From Desulfohalobiaceae bacterium (GTDB lineage Bacteria; Desulfobacterota; Desulfovibrionia; Desulfovibrionales; Desulfothermaceae): a stretch of 35,934 nucleotides of DNA. The translations under genes and the position numbers were made by a program. Location of the stretch: NCBI GenBank assembly GCA_021737615.1, contig JAIPDR010000010.1, positions 1 to 35,934 on the forward strand. The letters run 5' to 3'. Within the stretch, counting starts at the first letter, position 1. Each line of letters begins with the position of its first letter. Shown here piece by piece: positions 18,487 through 26,559 of this stretch. Under the pieces are notes generated by a model. It made no database searches. It saw only the letters and a program-made list of their open reading frames with translations, and had not been told where the DNA came from.

Positions 18487-18723
18487 TCAGGAACGTCCCT
18501 TTTTGACCTGTTTCGCTCCGCATTCAGGACAGACGTGACCGAGCGGGAAGACGAGCAGAATGACGACCAGGATGGGCCAGATGAGAAAAAGCGGCCAGAT
18601 GATCCAGGACAGGAGAAAGAGGACAGCGGCCAGAACCCAGAGCAGGATTCCCAGCAGACCGAGGACGGACTCACCGCTGTAATCACAGTCTTGACATTCG
18701 ATATCCTTGCGAAAAAGACTCAT
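18487..18723 (-). CDS. Small membrane protein with split zinc-ribbon (LITAF-like layout)
   Basis: The 78-aa protein has a CxxC knuckle near the N-terminus (ECQDCD, residues 9-14) and a second near the C-terminus (VCPECG), separated by a 45-residue very hydrophobic stretch that could cross or dip into the membrane twice. That arrangement, two CxxC knuckles flanking a hydrophobic region, is the layout of LITAF-type monotopic zinc proteins. A common descent is not claimed. The ATG at 18723 is preferred; an in-frame TTG at 18738 is possible, and neither has a clear ribosome site. Confidence 0.65.
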   Translation of the reverse strand: MSLFRKDIECQDCDYSGESVLGLLGILLWVLAAVLFLLSWIIWPLFLIWPILVVILLVFPLGHVCPECGAKQVKKGRS

Positions 18724-18847
18724 GGTATAGCGATCCAATTTTGGTTTTTCTAATAACCCTCATGCCCGGGACGGGCACAATGAACAATGGAAAAAACATA
18801 ACAGTTTGAAAGCAACAAAATCAAAATCTTACACATTTTTTTCGTAT

Positions 18848-18896
18848 AAAATTTTATAGTGACAAAGTAAATGAGTGAGTTTTCGTCCAAGCACTA
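18848..18896 (+). repeat. Dispersed repeat A, copy 3
   Basis: The sequence is 44 of 49 identical to the copy at 12563-12611. Its end (GCACTA) overlaps the last codon of the hibernation-factor gene on the minus strand, so the repeat provides that gene's TAG stop. Confidence 0.82.
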
Positions 18897-19526
18897 TCTG
18901 GGCTGCCTGCCTTCGGGGACATCCAGAACGTCGCCGCCTTCCGGTGAAATTCTCGATCCGGGTTTGCTCACGATCTGGACCGAAGTTGCCTGGAGGCCTT
19001 CCTCTCCCAGTTCTGCTTCATAGCGGACCTCGGTTCCGAGGGTCAGGCGGTCGAAATCATTATGCAGGACGCTGTTTTTATGGAAATAGATCTCTTCATC
19101 CGACTCTGTTTCCTTGAGAAAGCCATAGCCTTCTTCCGGAAAAATCACGGTCACCAGGGCCCGTGGCTCCTCATGGGTCTTGGTATCGTGCCGCCGTTCG
19201 CTCAAGGTCTTCTTGAGCCGCTTTTCCATAGCCCGGAAAGCATCCCGGATCACGTTCCTGAGTTCGTTTTCGCTGTCTTTTTGAACCACTTTCGGTTCGG
19301 CAGTGGTCACGAGGCGTTTTTTTCCGGGTATGCTCACCTCGATCCTGATACGGTTTGGATTTCCACGCTGCTGCCTGGCGTGATCCTGCTCCACGGCCAC
19401 CCGACAGGAGATGAGATCCCGGTCCCGGGAATGCCGCTGCAGCCGGTCCACCTGCCGCTGAATGAAGTCTTCCAGCCAGTCGACCTTGTCCACGTTTTTG
19501 TAGCTGATTTCCAAAGGTACCTGCAT
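18894..19526 (-). CDS. HPF/RaiA-type ribosome hibernation domain fused to a cold-shock domain
   Basis: The 210-aa protein joins two RNA-associated modules. Residues 1-115 are an S30AE/HPF domain (NVDKVDWLEDFIQRQVDRL, then SCRVAVEQDHARQQRGNPNR and the basic helix AFRAMEKRLKKTL). Residues 122-190 are a cold-shock domain with RNP1-like GYGFLKE and RNP2-like IYFHKNSV. HPF domains sit in the decoding channel of idle ribosomes; the CSD replaces the dimerising C-terminal domain of long HPF. AAGAGGT precedes the ATG by 5 nt. The DUF2267 gene ends 75 bp upstream on the same strand, so the two are probably co-transcribed. The stop codon lies in repeat A. Confidence 0.88.
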   Translation of the reverse strand: MQVPLEISYKNVDKVDWLEDFIQRQVDRLQRHSRDRDLISCRVAVEQDHARQQRGNPNRIRIEVSIPGKKRLVTTAEPKVVQKDSENELRNVIRDAFRAMEKRLKKTLSERRHDTKTHEEPRALVTVIFPEEGYGFLKETESDEEIYFHKNSVLHNDFDRLTLGTEVRYEAELGEEGLQATSVQIVSKPGSRISPEGGDVLDVPEGRQPR

Positions 19527-19601
19527 ACACGACCTCTTTTGTTTATTTGCCTGATAAATAATGAGCCATTCACTATCTGGGTTGTCTCCATGGCAAAGGT
19601 T

Positions 19602-20051
19602 TCATTCCTGGGTCTGGGCACGATCCCAAAGAGCTTGAATGGATTTGGGCATCGAATTCCTGACATCCTCTATTTCACCTTCGGAAATCCTGGTAGTAAG
19701 GACCCTGAGCACACCCAGCGTTATCCTCTGCGGATCTCGTAATTTCGGATCGTTGCGAACATTGAGCTCTTTGGCCACCTCGTCCAGAAATTCCTGCTGG
19801 CTGCGGATCTTCAAGGGCTTCCCTTCAGGGTGGTACATCTCGTAATAGACGCCGCGGATAATGGTCGGGAGCTGGGCTCCCAATTCCGCTGCCTCGTTGA
19901 CGGTCAGCCGGTCCCGCACTGCGTGCAGAACGGAACGTAAGGCGACATAGCCCTGGTCGTCGTTGTCCAAGTGAAGATCGTCCTTTAACTCGTGAATCCA
20001 TTGCTTCGTCTTGGACAGGCTCGTGTCGAGGGTATGTATGCCGGTTGTCAT
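19602..20051 (-). CDS. DUF2267 domain protein
   Basis: The 149-aa protein is a complete DUF2267 protein: two four-helix-like repeats, with the family pattern ALRSVLHAVRDRLTVNEAAELGAQLPTIIRGVYYEMY in the first half and a C-terminal FLDEVAKELN...LGVLRVLTTRISEGEIEDV. Its biochemical role is unknown; the family is common among stress genes of aerobes and anaerobes. GGAGG 5 nt before the ATG at 20051 decides the start over an upstream ATG at 20099. It likely forms an operon with the HPF-CSD gene. Confidence 0.88.
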   Translation of the reverse strand: MTTGIHTLDTSLSKTKQWIHELKDDLHLDNDDQGYVALRSVLHAVRDRLTVNEAAELGAQLPTIIRGVYYEMYHPEGKPLKIRSQQEFLDEVAKELNVRNDPKLRDPQRITLGVLRVLTTRISEGEIEDVRNSMPKSIQALWDRAQTQE

Positions 20052-20080
20052 GGTGACCTCCTGCTTGATTTTTTGTTCAT

Positions 20081-20170
20081 ATCCATATTGGACCTCCAAT
20101 CTGGATTAATTATGCCTTTTCAAACGAGGCCTGCATAGGTGAGATCTGGGGGAATTTTCGGGAATCACCG
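20081..20170 (-). promoter_or_regulatory. DUF2267 leader: hairpin and diverged repeat-A-like sequence
   Basis: Bases 20081-20092 pair with 20095-20106 with one mismatch (arms ATCCATATTGGA and TCCAATCTGGAT), just upstream of the ribosome site. Further upstream, 20139-20170 resembles repeat A/B (CGGTGATT then AAAATTCCCCCAGAT on the minus strand) but is strongly diverged. No gene is seen in 20052-20317. Confidence 0.4.
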
Positions 20171-20317
20171 ATTCTTCCGAAAACAAGTCCGTTCTGATCC
20201 GAATGAAAATTTATCTGCCCAATATCTATATACCCTTTTTTTCACCCTATCACACGGCTCATTTTTTTAATATCCTTTCAACAAGAAAATCGATGCACAG
20301 CTCAAAGGGGATTTTCC

Positions 20318-21526
20318 ATGACAAGCTTACGGCAAAAAGATCTACAGGAGCTAATCGCCAGAAGGAACCAGGAAGAGCCCATCATAAGCCTGTACTTGAA
20401 CCTGAGCAGGCCCCAGCAAAGAAGCACCGAGGTCAACTCGATGCTGCACACCAGCCTGCAAAAAGTGAAATCCGACGACCGCTTCTCCAGGGAACAGCAA
20501 AAATCGTTGCAGGATTTGAGCCGAAAAATCGACGCCGCCTTTCACGGCGGCAAGATACGTCTGGAACCGAGGAGCAGAACGTTAGCCCTGTTTGTCGGAA
20601 CTGATGGATTCTGGAAAGAGGTGCAGTTTCCGGTTATCGTATCCCACAGCCAGGTTCATGTCTCTTTCTCACCTTACACCAGGCCCCTGACCGCCCTGAA
20701 GAACGTCTTCACCCGCTATGCGGTCCTGGTCACAGACTCTCGTCAGGCCCGAATCTTCACCCTTTTTATGGGAGACATCGAAAACAGGCATGACCACTTT
20801 GTCAAGGATGAAGTGCCGGACCGGGTCCGGGCCAAGGCTTCCTTGGCTTCTGGAGGCGGGAGAGTTATGGGAGCCTCTGGAGGAGGCGAACCGGTGACCA
20901 GCGGAATCGGAGACCAAAAAATCCAGAGGCATATCCAGGATCACGTCCAGCATCACCTGCGCAATGCAGCCGAGAAGGCCCTTTACGTGTGCAAGGATTC
21001 AGGCTTCGAACGGCTCATTCTGGCCAGTACCGAAGACTATTTGATCTCGAGTCTCCGCAATCATCTGCATTCCTACCTGCAGCAACGCTATATCGCCGCG
21101 TTCAAGGCCGACCCCGAAGAACACACGGACAAACTGAGAAAAAAGGCCCTGGGCGTGATACGGACCTGGGAGCAGGAACAGGAGGAACAGACCGTCAACC
21201 GCATTCTGGAAGAAAACCATGCCGCAGGACTGGCCGTCCTCGGAACAGAGCCTGTTTTAGAGGCCCTCGGCTTTGGACAGGTGCACACCCTGGTCCTGGA
21301 GAACGATCTGAAGCTCGGCGGCTATGTCTGCGATCAGGACGGGACCTTGTCCACGTATCTGGAAAAATGCCCGGCCTGCAGTCAGAATATGCGCAAAACC
21401 GAGGATCTGACAGAAGAGATGATCGAGGAGGCTGTCGCCCAGGGTGCAGAAGTGGAGCATGTCTCCAGATCCCATGAAGAATTCGCAACTTACGGGATCG
21501 GGGCCCTGCTGCGTTTCAAAGTGTAA
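20318..21526 (+). CDS. baeRF family (bacterial eRF1-like) protein, family 10 type
   Basis: The 402-aa protein resembles the bacterial/archaeal eRF1-like proteins (baeRF), which keep the second and third domains of archaeo-eukaryotic release factor 1 and are proposed to act on ribosomes. Visible parts are ISLYLNLSRP at the start, YAVLVTDSRQARIFTLFMGDIE (about residues 135-155), the HIQDHVQHHLRNAAEKAL helix, the FERLILASTEDYL strand, and a C-terminal zinc knuckle CPACSQNM followed by EEAVAQGAEVEHVS. A canonical GGQ is not seen; Gly-rich loops (SGGGRVMGASGGGE) occupy that region. The gene diverges from the DUF2267/HPF pair, placing two ribosome-directed proteins side by side. Confidence 0.78.
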   Translation: MTSLRQKDLQELIARRNQEEPIISLYLNLSRPQQRSTEVNSMLHTSLQKVKSDDRFSREQQKSLQDLSRKIDAAFHGGKIRLEPRSRTLALFVGTDGFWKEVQFPVIVSHSQVHVSFSPYTRPLTALKNVFTRYAVLVTDSRQARIFTLFMGDIENRHDHFVKDEVPDRVRAKASLASGGGRVMGASGGGEPVTSGIGDQKIQRHIQDHVQHHLRNAAEKALYVCKDSGFERLILASTEDYLISSLRNHLHSYLQQRYIAAFKADPEEHTDKLRKKALGVIRTWEQEQEEQTVNRILEENHAAGLAVLGTEPVLEALGFGQVHTLVLENDLKLGGYVCDQDGTLSTYLEKCPACSQNMRKTEDLTEEMIEEAVAQGAEVEHVSRSHEEFATYGIGALLRFKV

Positions 21527-21592
21527 CAACCTGCAGAAACAGATTGAATAGAGGCCCGGGCCCTGAAAAAAGAGCAGCAAGGGCCCCAGACC

Positions 21593-22306
21593 TTAATCAG
21601 CGTCTTCCAGGGGCTCAGCCTCGACAATCCTCTTTTTTTGCAGGATTCGCAATACGAGCAGGCAGACTACAGCCCAGACAGCTCCACTTGTCCAACCGGC
21701 GAGTACATCGGTCGGCCAGTGCACCCCCAGATACACTCTGCTGACCCCGACCAATACCGTAAAGAATACCGCCAGAAACAAGACATACGCTTGGAGCCGC
21801 GGTCGCTGCAGAACCCGCGACAAAAGAACAGCCAGGGTCAGATAGGTGGCCGCAGCCAGCATGGAATGGCCGCTGGGAAAACTTTTCGTATAGACCACAG
21901 ACTCATGTGGCACCAGATCCGGCCGTGGCCGGACGAACTCCGATTTGAGAAGCTGGCTGATGAGCAGGGCCCCGCCTATGGACACCACCAGGAAGAGAGC
22001 TGTCCTTGGCTTGTTGTCCAGAATCAGGAACCCGGCCACTCCCAGGCCGAGCAGGGCCAGCACGGCTATGCCGCCCAGGGATGTCAGATCGCGGCCGGTC
22101 TCCTCCAGCCACTTTGGTCCCCAAAGATCGCTCTGATCATCCGCCTCACGCATGCTGAGCAGAATTGAGCGGTCGAGACTCATCGTCTCTCCTTCCAGAA
22201 CCTCATCCGCCAGCTCGATGAAACTCCAACTTCCGGCAGACACGATCAAAATCAAGACAAGGGTGATGAGGTGATGGTGGATCCTGTGTGGGAATCTGTA
22301 CTTCAT
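21593..22306 (-). CDS. PAP2-superfamily membrane phosphatase
   Basis: The 237-aa protein has about six membrane helices and all three PAP2 phosphatase motifs: KSEFVRPRP (K-x6-RP type), PSGH and SRVYLGVHWPTD (SR-x5-H-x3-D). Such enzymes remove phosphate from lipid substrates such as undecaprenyl pyrophosphate or phosphatidic acid at the outer face of the membrane; the substrate is not evident. It is transcribed toward the baeRF gene and is not part of an operon. Confidence 0.93.
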   Translation of the reverse strand: MKYRFPHRIHHHLITLVLILIVSAGSWSFIELADEVLEGETMSLDRSILLSMREADDQSDLWGPKWLEETGRDLTSLGGIAVLALLGLGVAGFLILDNKPRTALFLVVSIGGALLISQLLKSEFVRPRPDLVPHESVVYTKSFPSGHSMLAAATYLTLAVLLSRVLQRPRLQAYVLFLAVFFTVLVGVSRVYLGVHWPTDVLAGWTSGAVWAVVCLLVLRILQKKRIVEAEPLEDAD

Positions 22307-22446
22307 TTTTAAAACTTCGCTTTTTATTCAACACCTGGCTCCCGTAAGTATCTATAATTTTAGATTGTTACACAAGAACAACCAAACACCCGCGAATCAT
22401 GGTAGATGAGTAAGAACATAATTTTTTATTTGAATTTATCAAATAG

Positions 22447-22546
22447 ATATCAGAAGTTGGCCCAAAATAAATCTACTGTCTCACATCCCCTAGGAAAATT
22501 TTCATCACCGGCAGATAAAAGCGCAATTTATGCCAACTTCTGGTAT
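22447..22546. repeat. Terminal-inverted-repeat element T, copy 1
   Basis: ATATCAGAAGTTGGC (22447-22461) and its inverse GCCAACTTCTGGTAT (22532-22546) match at 14 of 15 positions and enclose 70 bp without coding potential. A similar element with TACCAGAAGC arms lies at 33070-33167. Confidence 0.6.
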
Positions 22547-22558
22547 GACAAATACCTT

Positions 22559-23356
22559 TCAAGCCCCCGGCTGACAGGAGGGGCAAAAATAAGCAGACCG
22601 CCCTGACAGGGAAACCCTCTTGACCGGACCGCCGCAGACCGGGCAGTGATCATTTTCGGAACGGTGAGGAATCAGAAAATCCGCAGGCAGGCGGTCAGGA
22701 TCAGCCCCGTGCTCGATGGCCGATTCGAGAACCCGGCCCATGACCTCGTAGATTGCGATCAGCTGTTCCCGGCCGAGGTCGCTGATTTTGACACCTGGAT
22801 GAAAGCCGGCCTGAAATAGGATCTCGTCCGAGTACACATTACCTATGCTGGCCAGAAGAGACTGATCCATGAGGGCTGTTTTCAGCCTTCCCTTGCGCCC
22901 GGTCACAAGACCTAAAAAGGTCTCCCGGCTGAATGACCGGTCCATGGGGTCCGGCCCTAGCTTCTGGTCTGCAATGAAGTCTCCGGGATCGGAGACGTGG
23001 CTCAGATGTCCAAGTTTCCGGGTCGATGCATAGACCAGGGCCGAGCCCGAGTCAAAGGTAAAGCACACGACCCAGTCTTTTGGTTTCTCCTGCTGTGACC
23101 TGATATGTGTCAGATATCCGGTCATGCCGAAGTGCATCATCAGCCAGCCTGTCTGCTGGTCTACCTTTGCAAAACAGTATTTGCCGTGACGGGAAACACC
23201 GGCAAATTCACGGCCAATCAGGCGAGATCTGAAATCGTCTGCAGCAATGCCTTTGATGATCCGCTCCTCCCCAATTTCCACAGCCTGGATTTCATAGCCA
23301 AGGGAAGTCTGTTCAAAACGTCGCCTGTAAACCTCGACATCTGGTAATTCCGGCAT
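22559..23356 (-). CDS. mutM: Formamidopyrimidine-DNA glycosylase
   Basis: The 265-aa enzyme removes oxidised purines such as 8-oxoguanine from DNA. It starts MPELPDVEVYRR, where Pro2 becomes the catalytic N-terminal residue and Glu3 the acid, so the ATG at 23356 is required; GGAGGT 4 nt upstream confirms it over an upstream in-frame ATG. The helix-two-turn-helix region has GNVYSDEILFQAG with the conserved Asn, and the C-terminal zinc finger is complete (CPVCGG, then CPSCQ). The divergent gene on the other side has a sigma-54-type promoter. Confidence 0.95.
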   Translation of the reverse strand: MPELPDVEVYRRRFEQTSLGYEIQAVEIGEERIIKGIAADDFRSRLIGREFAGVSRHGKYCFAKVDQQTGWLMMHFGMTGYLTHIRSQQEKPKDWVVCFTFDSGSALVYASTRKLGHLSHVSDPGDFIADQKLGPDPMDRSFSRETFLGLVTGRKGRLKTALMDQSLLASIGNVYSDEILFQAGFHPGVKISDLGREQLIAIYEVMGRVLESAIEHGADPDRLPADFLIPHRSENDHCPVCGGPVKRVSLSGRSAYFCPSCQPGA

Positions 23357-23390
23357 GAGCACCTCCATGCGGTTTACGAGTTTCACCGAA

Positions 23391-23436
23391 TGTGACTGTC
23401 ACACTTCATGTCCGTGAAGTTTGTGACTTTGCCACA
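23391..23436. promoter_or_regulatory. Paired palindromes upstream of the Ntn hydrolase gene
   Basis: TGTGACTGTCACA (23391-23403) is a perfect palindrome and TGTGACTTTGCCACA (23422-23436) a near-perfect one. Their centres are 32 bp apart, the spacing also seen before gapA. ACTTCA and TGAAGT between them (23403-23420) form a third inverted repeat. They lie about 122 and 154 bp upstream of the predicted sigma-54 start site and 35 bp from mutM. Confidence 0.6.
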
Positions 23437-23524
23437 GTCTTATTCATATGCCAGGCAAAAATAGATCATTACTTGAGGTTGGCGGTCCCGGTTATCGTGT
23501 CTCGAAAAGCCGGGCTTTTCTTTC

Positions 23525-23540
23525 CGGCATATTTCTTGCT
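23525..23540 (+). promoter_or_regulatory. Sigma-54-like promoter of the Ntn hydrolase gene
   Basis: CGGCATATTTCTTGCT keeps GG and GC with the required 10-nt spacing and the TTGCT box; it differs from TGGCACR at two positions. The start site would be near 23551, leaving a 76-nt leader. Confidence 0.62.
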
Positions 23541-23626
23541 GTCAAGTATAAGGTCTCCATGAATTGAATGCAGGCCGGACAGTATGACTGTTGCTGTTTT
23601 ACCGTGACCAAAACACAGGAGGAAGG

Positions 23627-24256
23627 ATGACCCAGATCATTGTCGCCAAAACCCGGGAAGGCTTGGCCCTGGCTGCGGACAGCAAAGGCTATGCCTTCGA
23701 CGAACAGGGAAAGATGCAGGAGATGTCCATCAACCCTCTCATACCACTGGGAGAAAAGGCTGCCCTCTTAGCCGGAGGAGATGCGGACGCGGTTCATGCC
23801 GGCCAAGCCCTTTCAGAGTTCATCCACCAGGAAGGTTTGAGCCTGATCCCGGAGATTTATGCCGCAGCTCTGCCCTTTCTCAACTCTGAATATGAAAAGA
23901 TCATGCGCCTGAAATGCAATTGCCTTCCGGTCGATCCCATCCAGCACATGTACTTTATCCTGGCCGGAATGACCGGATCTCCTGAATCCCCGTTTCAACT
24001 CCATCTGATCTGGGCCAGAAAGAAGCTCCCTCAGCTCGACGGTGACGAAATAAGCTCTGCATTTTCCGTACCCAGACAAATGGGTCTGGAGTATACGCTT
24101 GGACAATTGATCGCCGATGGGGCCGCCCTGGCCTTGATCGTCAGCACAATAGAACAGGAGATGCGCAGGCTGAATACGATAGACGCCTCTCTGGCCAGCC
24201 CGCCGTTCACCTTTGCAACCATCACCGCCGATGGTTTCAAGCAGCTGGAAAACTGA
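23627..24256 (+). CDS. Proteasome-like Ntn-hydrolase family protein
   Basis: The 209-aa protein begins M-TQIIVAKTREGLALAADSKGY. After Met removal this gives an N-terminal Thr and Asp17-Ser18, as in HslV and proteasome beta subunits, followed by a ALLAGGDAD turn like their SGGxAD. The catalytic Lys expected near position 33 is not clearly found (Lys28 is the nearest), so activity is uncertain. AGGAGGAAGG before the ATG at 23627 fixes the start so that Thr is residue 2. No HslU or other AAA unfoldase is encoded nearby. It is preceded by a sigma-54-like promoter with paired palindromes. A bacterial self-compartmentalising peptidase or an inactive relative are both possible. Confidence 0.72.
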   Translation: MTQIIVAKTREGLALAADSKGYAFDEQGKMQEMSINPLIPLGEKAALLAGGDADAVHAGQALSEFIHQEGLSLIPEIYAAALPFLNSEYEKIMRLKCNCLPVDPIQHMYFILAGMTGSPESPFQLHLIWARKKLPQLDGDEISSAFSVPRQMGLEYTLGQLIADGAALALIVSTIEQEMRRLNTIDASLASPPFTFATITADGFKQLEN

Positions 24257-24284
24257 TTTTTTTTCAATTGTTGCTGCTACGGTC

Positions 24285-24971
24285 TCAATCGGCCTCATCC
24301 AAACCGGTTTCCGCCCGGGCCAGAAGCTGTATGACTTCCTCATCCGTCGTCTGGGAGAAATTTTGGTACCACTCTCCTACGGCTCGAAAATCCTTTGGGG
24401 ATTTCAAGCAAATGACCCTGTCCGCCTCTTTATTCAGGGAATGACAGGCATCCTCGCTCCCAACCGGCACCGCAACAGTGATTTCGGACGGTGCATACTC
24501 CTTGTTCGCCCTGATGGCCACCAGCATGCTCGACCCGGTGGCCAGGCCGTCGTCCACCAGGACCACGGATCGGCCTCTGATATCCGGAAAGGCCCTGCTT
24601 CCCCGGTAAAGTTCTTCGCGGTAGGCAAGCTTCTCCTTTTCCCTGTGCAAGACCCTGTCGATGTCCTGCCGGCTCAGTCCCTCCCGCCGCACAAGGTCCT
24701 CATTCAAAACAAATCCGCCGCCGCTGGCAATGGCTCCCATAGCCAGCTCTTCTTGACCGGGCAGGCCAAGCTTTCTGACAAGAAAGACATCCAGCTTGGC
24801 TCCAAGTTGGACAGCCACCTCATAAGCCACTGGAACTCCCCCCCTGGGCAACCCCAGGACAATGCACCTCGTCGTCAGGACATTATCTGACAGGATCCGT
24901 CCCAGTTGCTGTCCTGCATCGCGTCGATCCCGGAAAATTTTTTTCAGGCCTGGTCGGTCTTTCTGCAACAT
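24285..24971 (-). CDS. Phosphoribosyltransferase-domain protein
   Basis: The 228-aa protein belongs to the stand-alone type I phosphoribosyltransferase-fold family whose members start FxDRxDAGxxLG (here FRDRRDAGQQLG). The PRPP loop is VVLVDDGLATGSSM (about residues 125-138) and CIVLGLPRGGVPVAYEVA precedes it. Members are often found with stress or erythromycin-esterase-like genes and have no assigned substrate. The ATG at 24971 is chosen because GGGAGG lies 8 nt before it; longer upstream starts lack such a site. It converges on the Ntn hydrolase gene. Confidence 0.88.
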   Translation of the reverse strand: MLQKDRPGLKKIFRDRRDAGQQLGRILSDNVLTTRCIVLGLPRGGVPVAYEVAVQLGAKLDVFLVRKLGLPGQEELAMGAIASGGGFVLNEDLVRREGLSRQDIDRVLHREKEKLAYREELYRGSRAFPDIRGRSVVLVDDGLATGSSMLVAIRANKEYAPSEITVAVPVGSEDACHSLNKEADRVICLKSPKDFRAVGEWYQNFSQTTDEEVIQLLARAETGLDEAD

Positions 24972-25168
24972 AGCGTATGCCTCCCTCTGTTTTTTTTCCA
25001 TACTTCTTTCTACTCCAAGAATAAGCAAAGAAACAGAGTGAGAAATGGGTGATCTTTGGAAATCGGCATCTTGGCTGCCCCGGACGCAATTATTTGCTGT
25101 TTGGCTTATACTGGCATACATATTGCTATATGCATTTTACCAAAAATTATATCTGGTGCCTGAACGAG

Positions 25169-25202
25169 AACGGTGATTGGACGTAAACTTGCCCAGATAC
25201 GA
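25169..25202 (+). repeat. Dispersed repeat B, copy 2, carrying a -24/-12-like sequence
   Basis: The 34 bases are identical to 12480-12513. Within them TTGGACGTAAACTTGCCC (25177-25194) has GG and GC exactly 10 nt apart and the TTGC box of sigma-54 promoters, though GGCACR is not kept. The histidine kinase gene starts 42 bp after it, so the repeat may serve as its promoter (inference). Confidence 0.6.
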
Positions 25203-25243
25203 ACAAGACATTTATTTACAACAAGACTGAATGGAGATCATCA

Positions 25244-26386
25244 GTGCTTCTTACAAGCCGTCAGCAAGAGACCGAATCTGCTGTTGAGGCCGCCAAACAG
25301 CAGTGGGAAAAGACATTCGATGCCATGTCGGACTGGGTCTGCCTCATTGATCGGGATCATCGGATCATTCGGACCAACACCAGAGGAACCGGTTTTCTCC
25401 GGATCCCTTTTTCGGAAATCATCGGCAGCCAGTGCTATAATCTCGTTAAGTGCTGCCGGGATTCTTTTAAAGAATGCCCCCTGCAAAGAGCCTTGCAAAG
25501 CGGACTTCGAGAAGAAAATGAAATCAAACTCCAAGACGGCAGGTGGTGGCACATCACAATCGACCCGATAGACTCCGGACTTGCGGTCACGGTTGTCAGC
25601 GACATCACACAGCGCAAGCAGGCCGAAGCGGAAAAGGAGCAGATACAGGCCAGGCAGTATGAACTTAGAAAGGTCGAAAGCCTCAACCGCATGGCCGGTG
25701 CCATCGCGCACCATTTCAACAACCAGCTCAGCGTCATTCGCGGCAATCTGGAGCTGGCAATGTCCGATATTACAGTGGATGGAGGCATCACCCAGAATCT
25801 GATACAGGCCATGCAGGCCGCCAGACGGTCTTCGGAGATCAGCCGGATGTTGTTGAACTTCCTCGGCTGGAATCCAGGCGGATCGCAACTGCTTGATCTG
25901 TCCGAAGTCTGCCGGGAGCACCTGCCTGATCTCAGGAAAACCCTGCCCCATGACCTGAACCTGGAGCTGGATCTGGCCTGCCCTGGTCCGATGGTTCAAA
26001 ACAATGTCCGGAATCTGCGTCTCATCATTTCCAACCTGATCAGCAACGGCCGCGAAGCCCTTAACGACCCAAAGCCCCCTTTAGCAGTGACCACCAGGGT
26101 ACTAAAGGCAGAGGAAATCCCCGGCCGGGCCAGATGGTTTCCTGCGGACTGGAGGCCTGGATATCCCCGATATGCCTGCCTGGAAGTCGCCGACCGGGGA
26201 TCCGGGATCGATCCTGACGACCTGGATAAAATCTTCGACCCTTTTTTCACGACGAAATTCACCGGCCGCGGCTTGGGCCTGGCTGCTGTTCTGGGTCTTG
26301 TCGGTGCCTCGGACGGAGCCGTGGTTGTTCAAAGCGGGTTGGAACAAGGCAGCACCTTCCAGGTCCTTTTGCCCCTGGCCCAATGA
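25244..26386 (+). CDS. PAS-domain sensor histidine kinase, NtrB-like
   Basis: The 380-aa kinase has no membrane segment and so is cytosolic. A PAS domain covers about residues 20-125 and contains a cluster Cys64, Cys70, Cys71 and Cys78 (CYNLVKCCRDSFKECP) that could bind metal or sense redox state. The phospho-acceptor is His156 in AIAHHFNNQLSVIRGN, followed by the N-box (NLISNGREAL), G1 (DRGSGI), F-box (PFFTTK) and G2 (GRGLGLA). There is no receiver domain, and no response regulator gene is in the window. Translation starts at GTG 25244 with GGAG 7 nt upstream. The kinase type commonly partners NtrC-like sigma-54 activators, which is suggestive given the -24/-12 promoters here. Confidence 0.88.
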   Translation: MLLTSRQQETESAVEAAKQQWEKTFDAMSDWVCLIDRDHRIIRTNTRGTGFLRIPFSEIIGSQCYNLVKCCRDSFKECPLQRALQSGLREENEIKLQDGRWWHITIDPIDSGLAVTVVSDITQRKQAEAEKEQIQARQYELRKVESLNRMAGAIAHHFNNQLSVIRGNLELAMSDITVDGGITQNLIQAMQAARRSSEISRMLLNFLGWNPGGSQLLDLSEVCREHLPDLRKTLPHDLNLELDLACPGPMVQNNVRNLRLIISNLISNGREALNDPKPPLAVTTRVLKAEEIPGRARWFPADWRPGYPRYACLEVADRGSGIDPDDLDKIFDPFFTTKFTGRGLGLAAVLGLVGASDGAVVVQSGLEQGSTFQVLLPLAQ

Positions 26387-26559
26387 CGTCGCCGGAGAGA
26401 CCCCGGTATTCAGGTTCAGGGGTAAGGTGGAGAATGAGTGAAAACGGTTTCACTTTGAAGGCAATTTTTTTCAGTCAGAATTTATCCTCTTCAGCAGTAA
26501 TAATTTCCCTGTATTTACAGGCATCAAGCCATAACTCAGCAAGCAAAAGGAGTTTCGCT

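Noticed and set aside
20318-21526. A true peptide-chain release factor
   Set aside because: No GGQ motif is visible, and the sequence fits the baeRF group rather than RF1/RF2.
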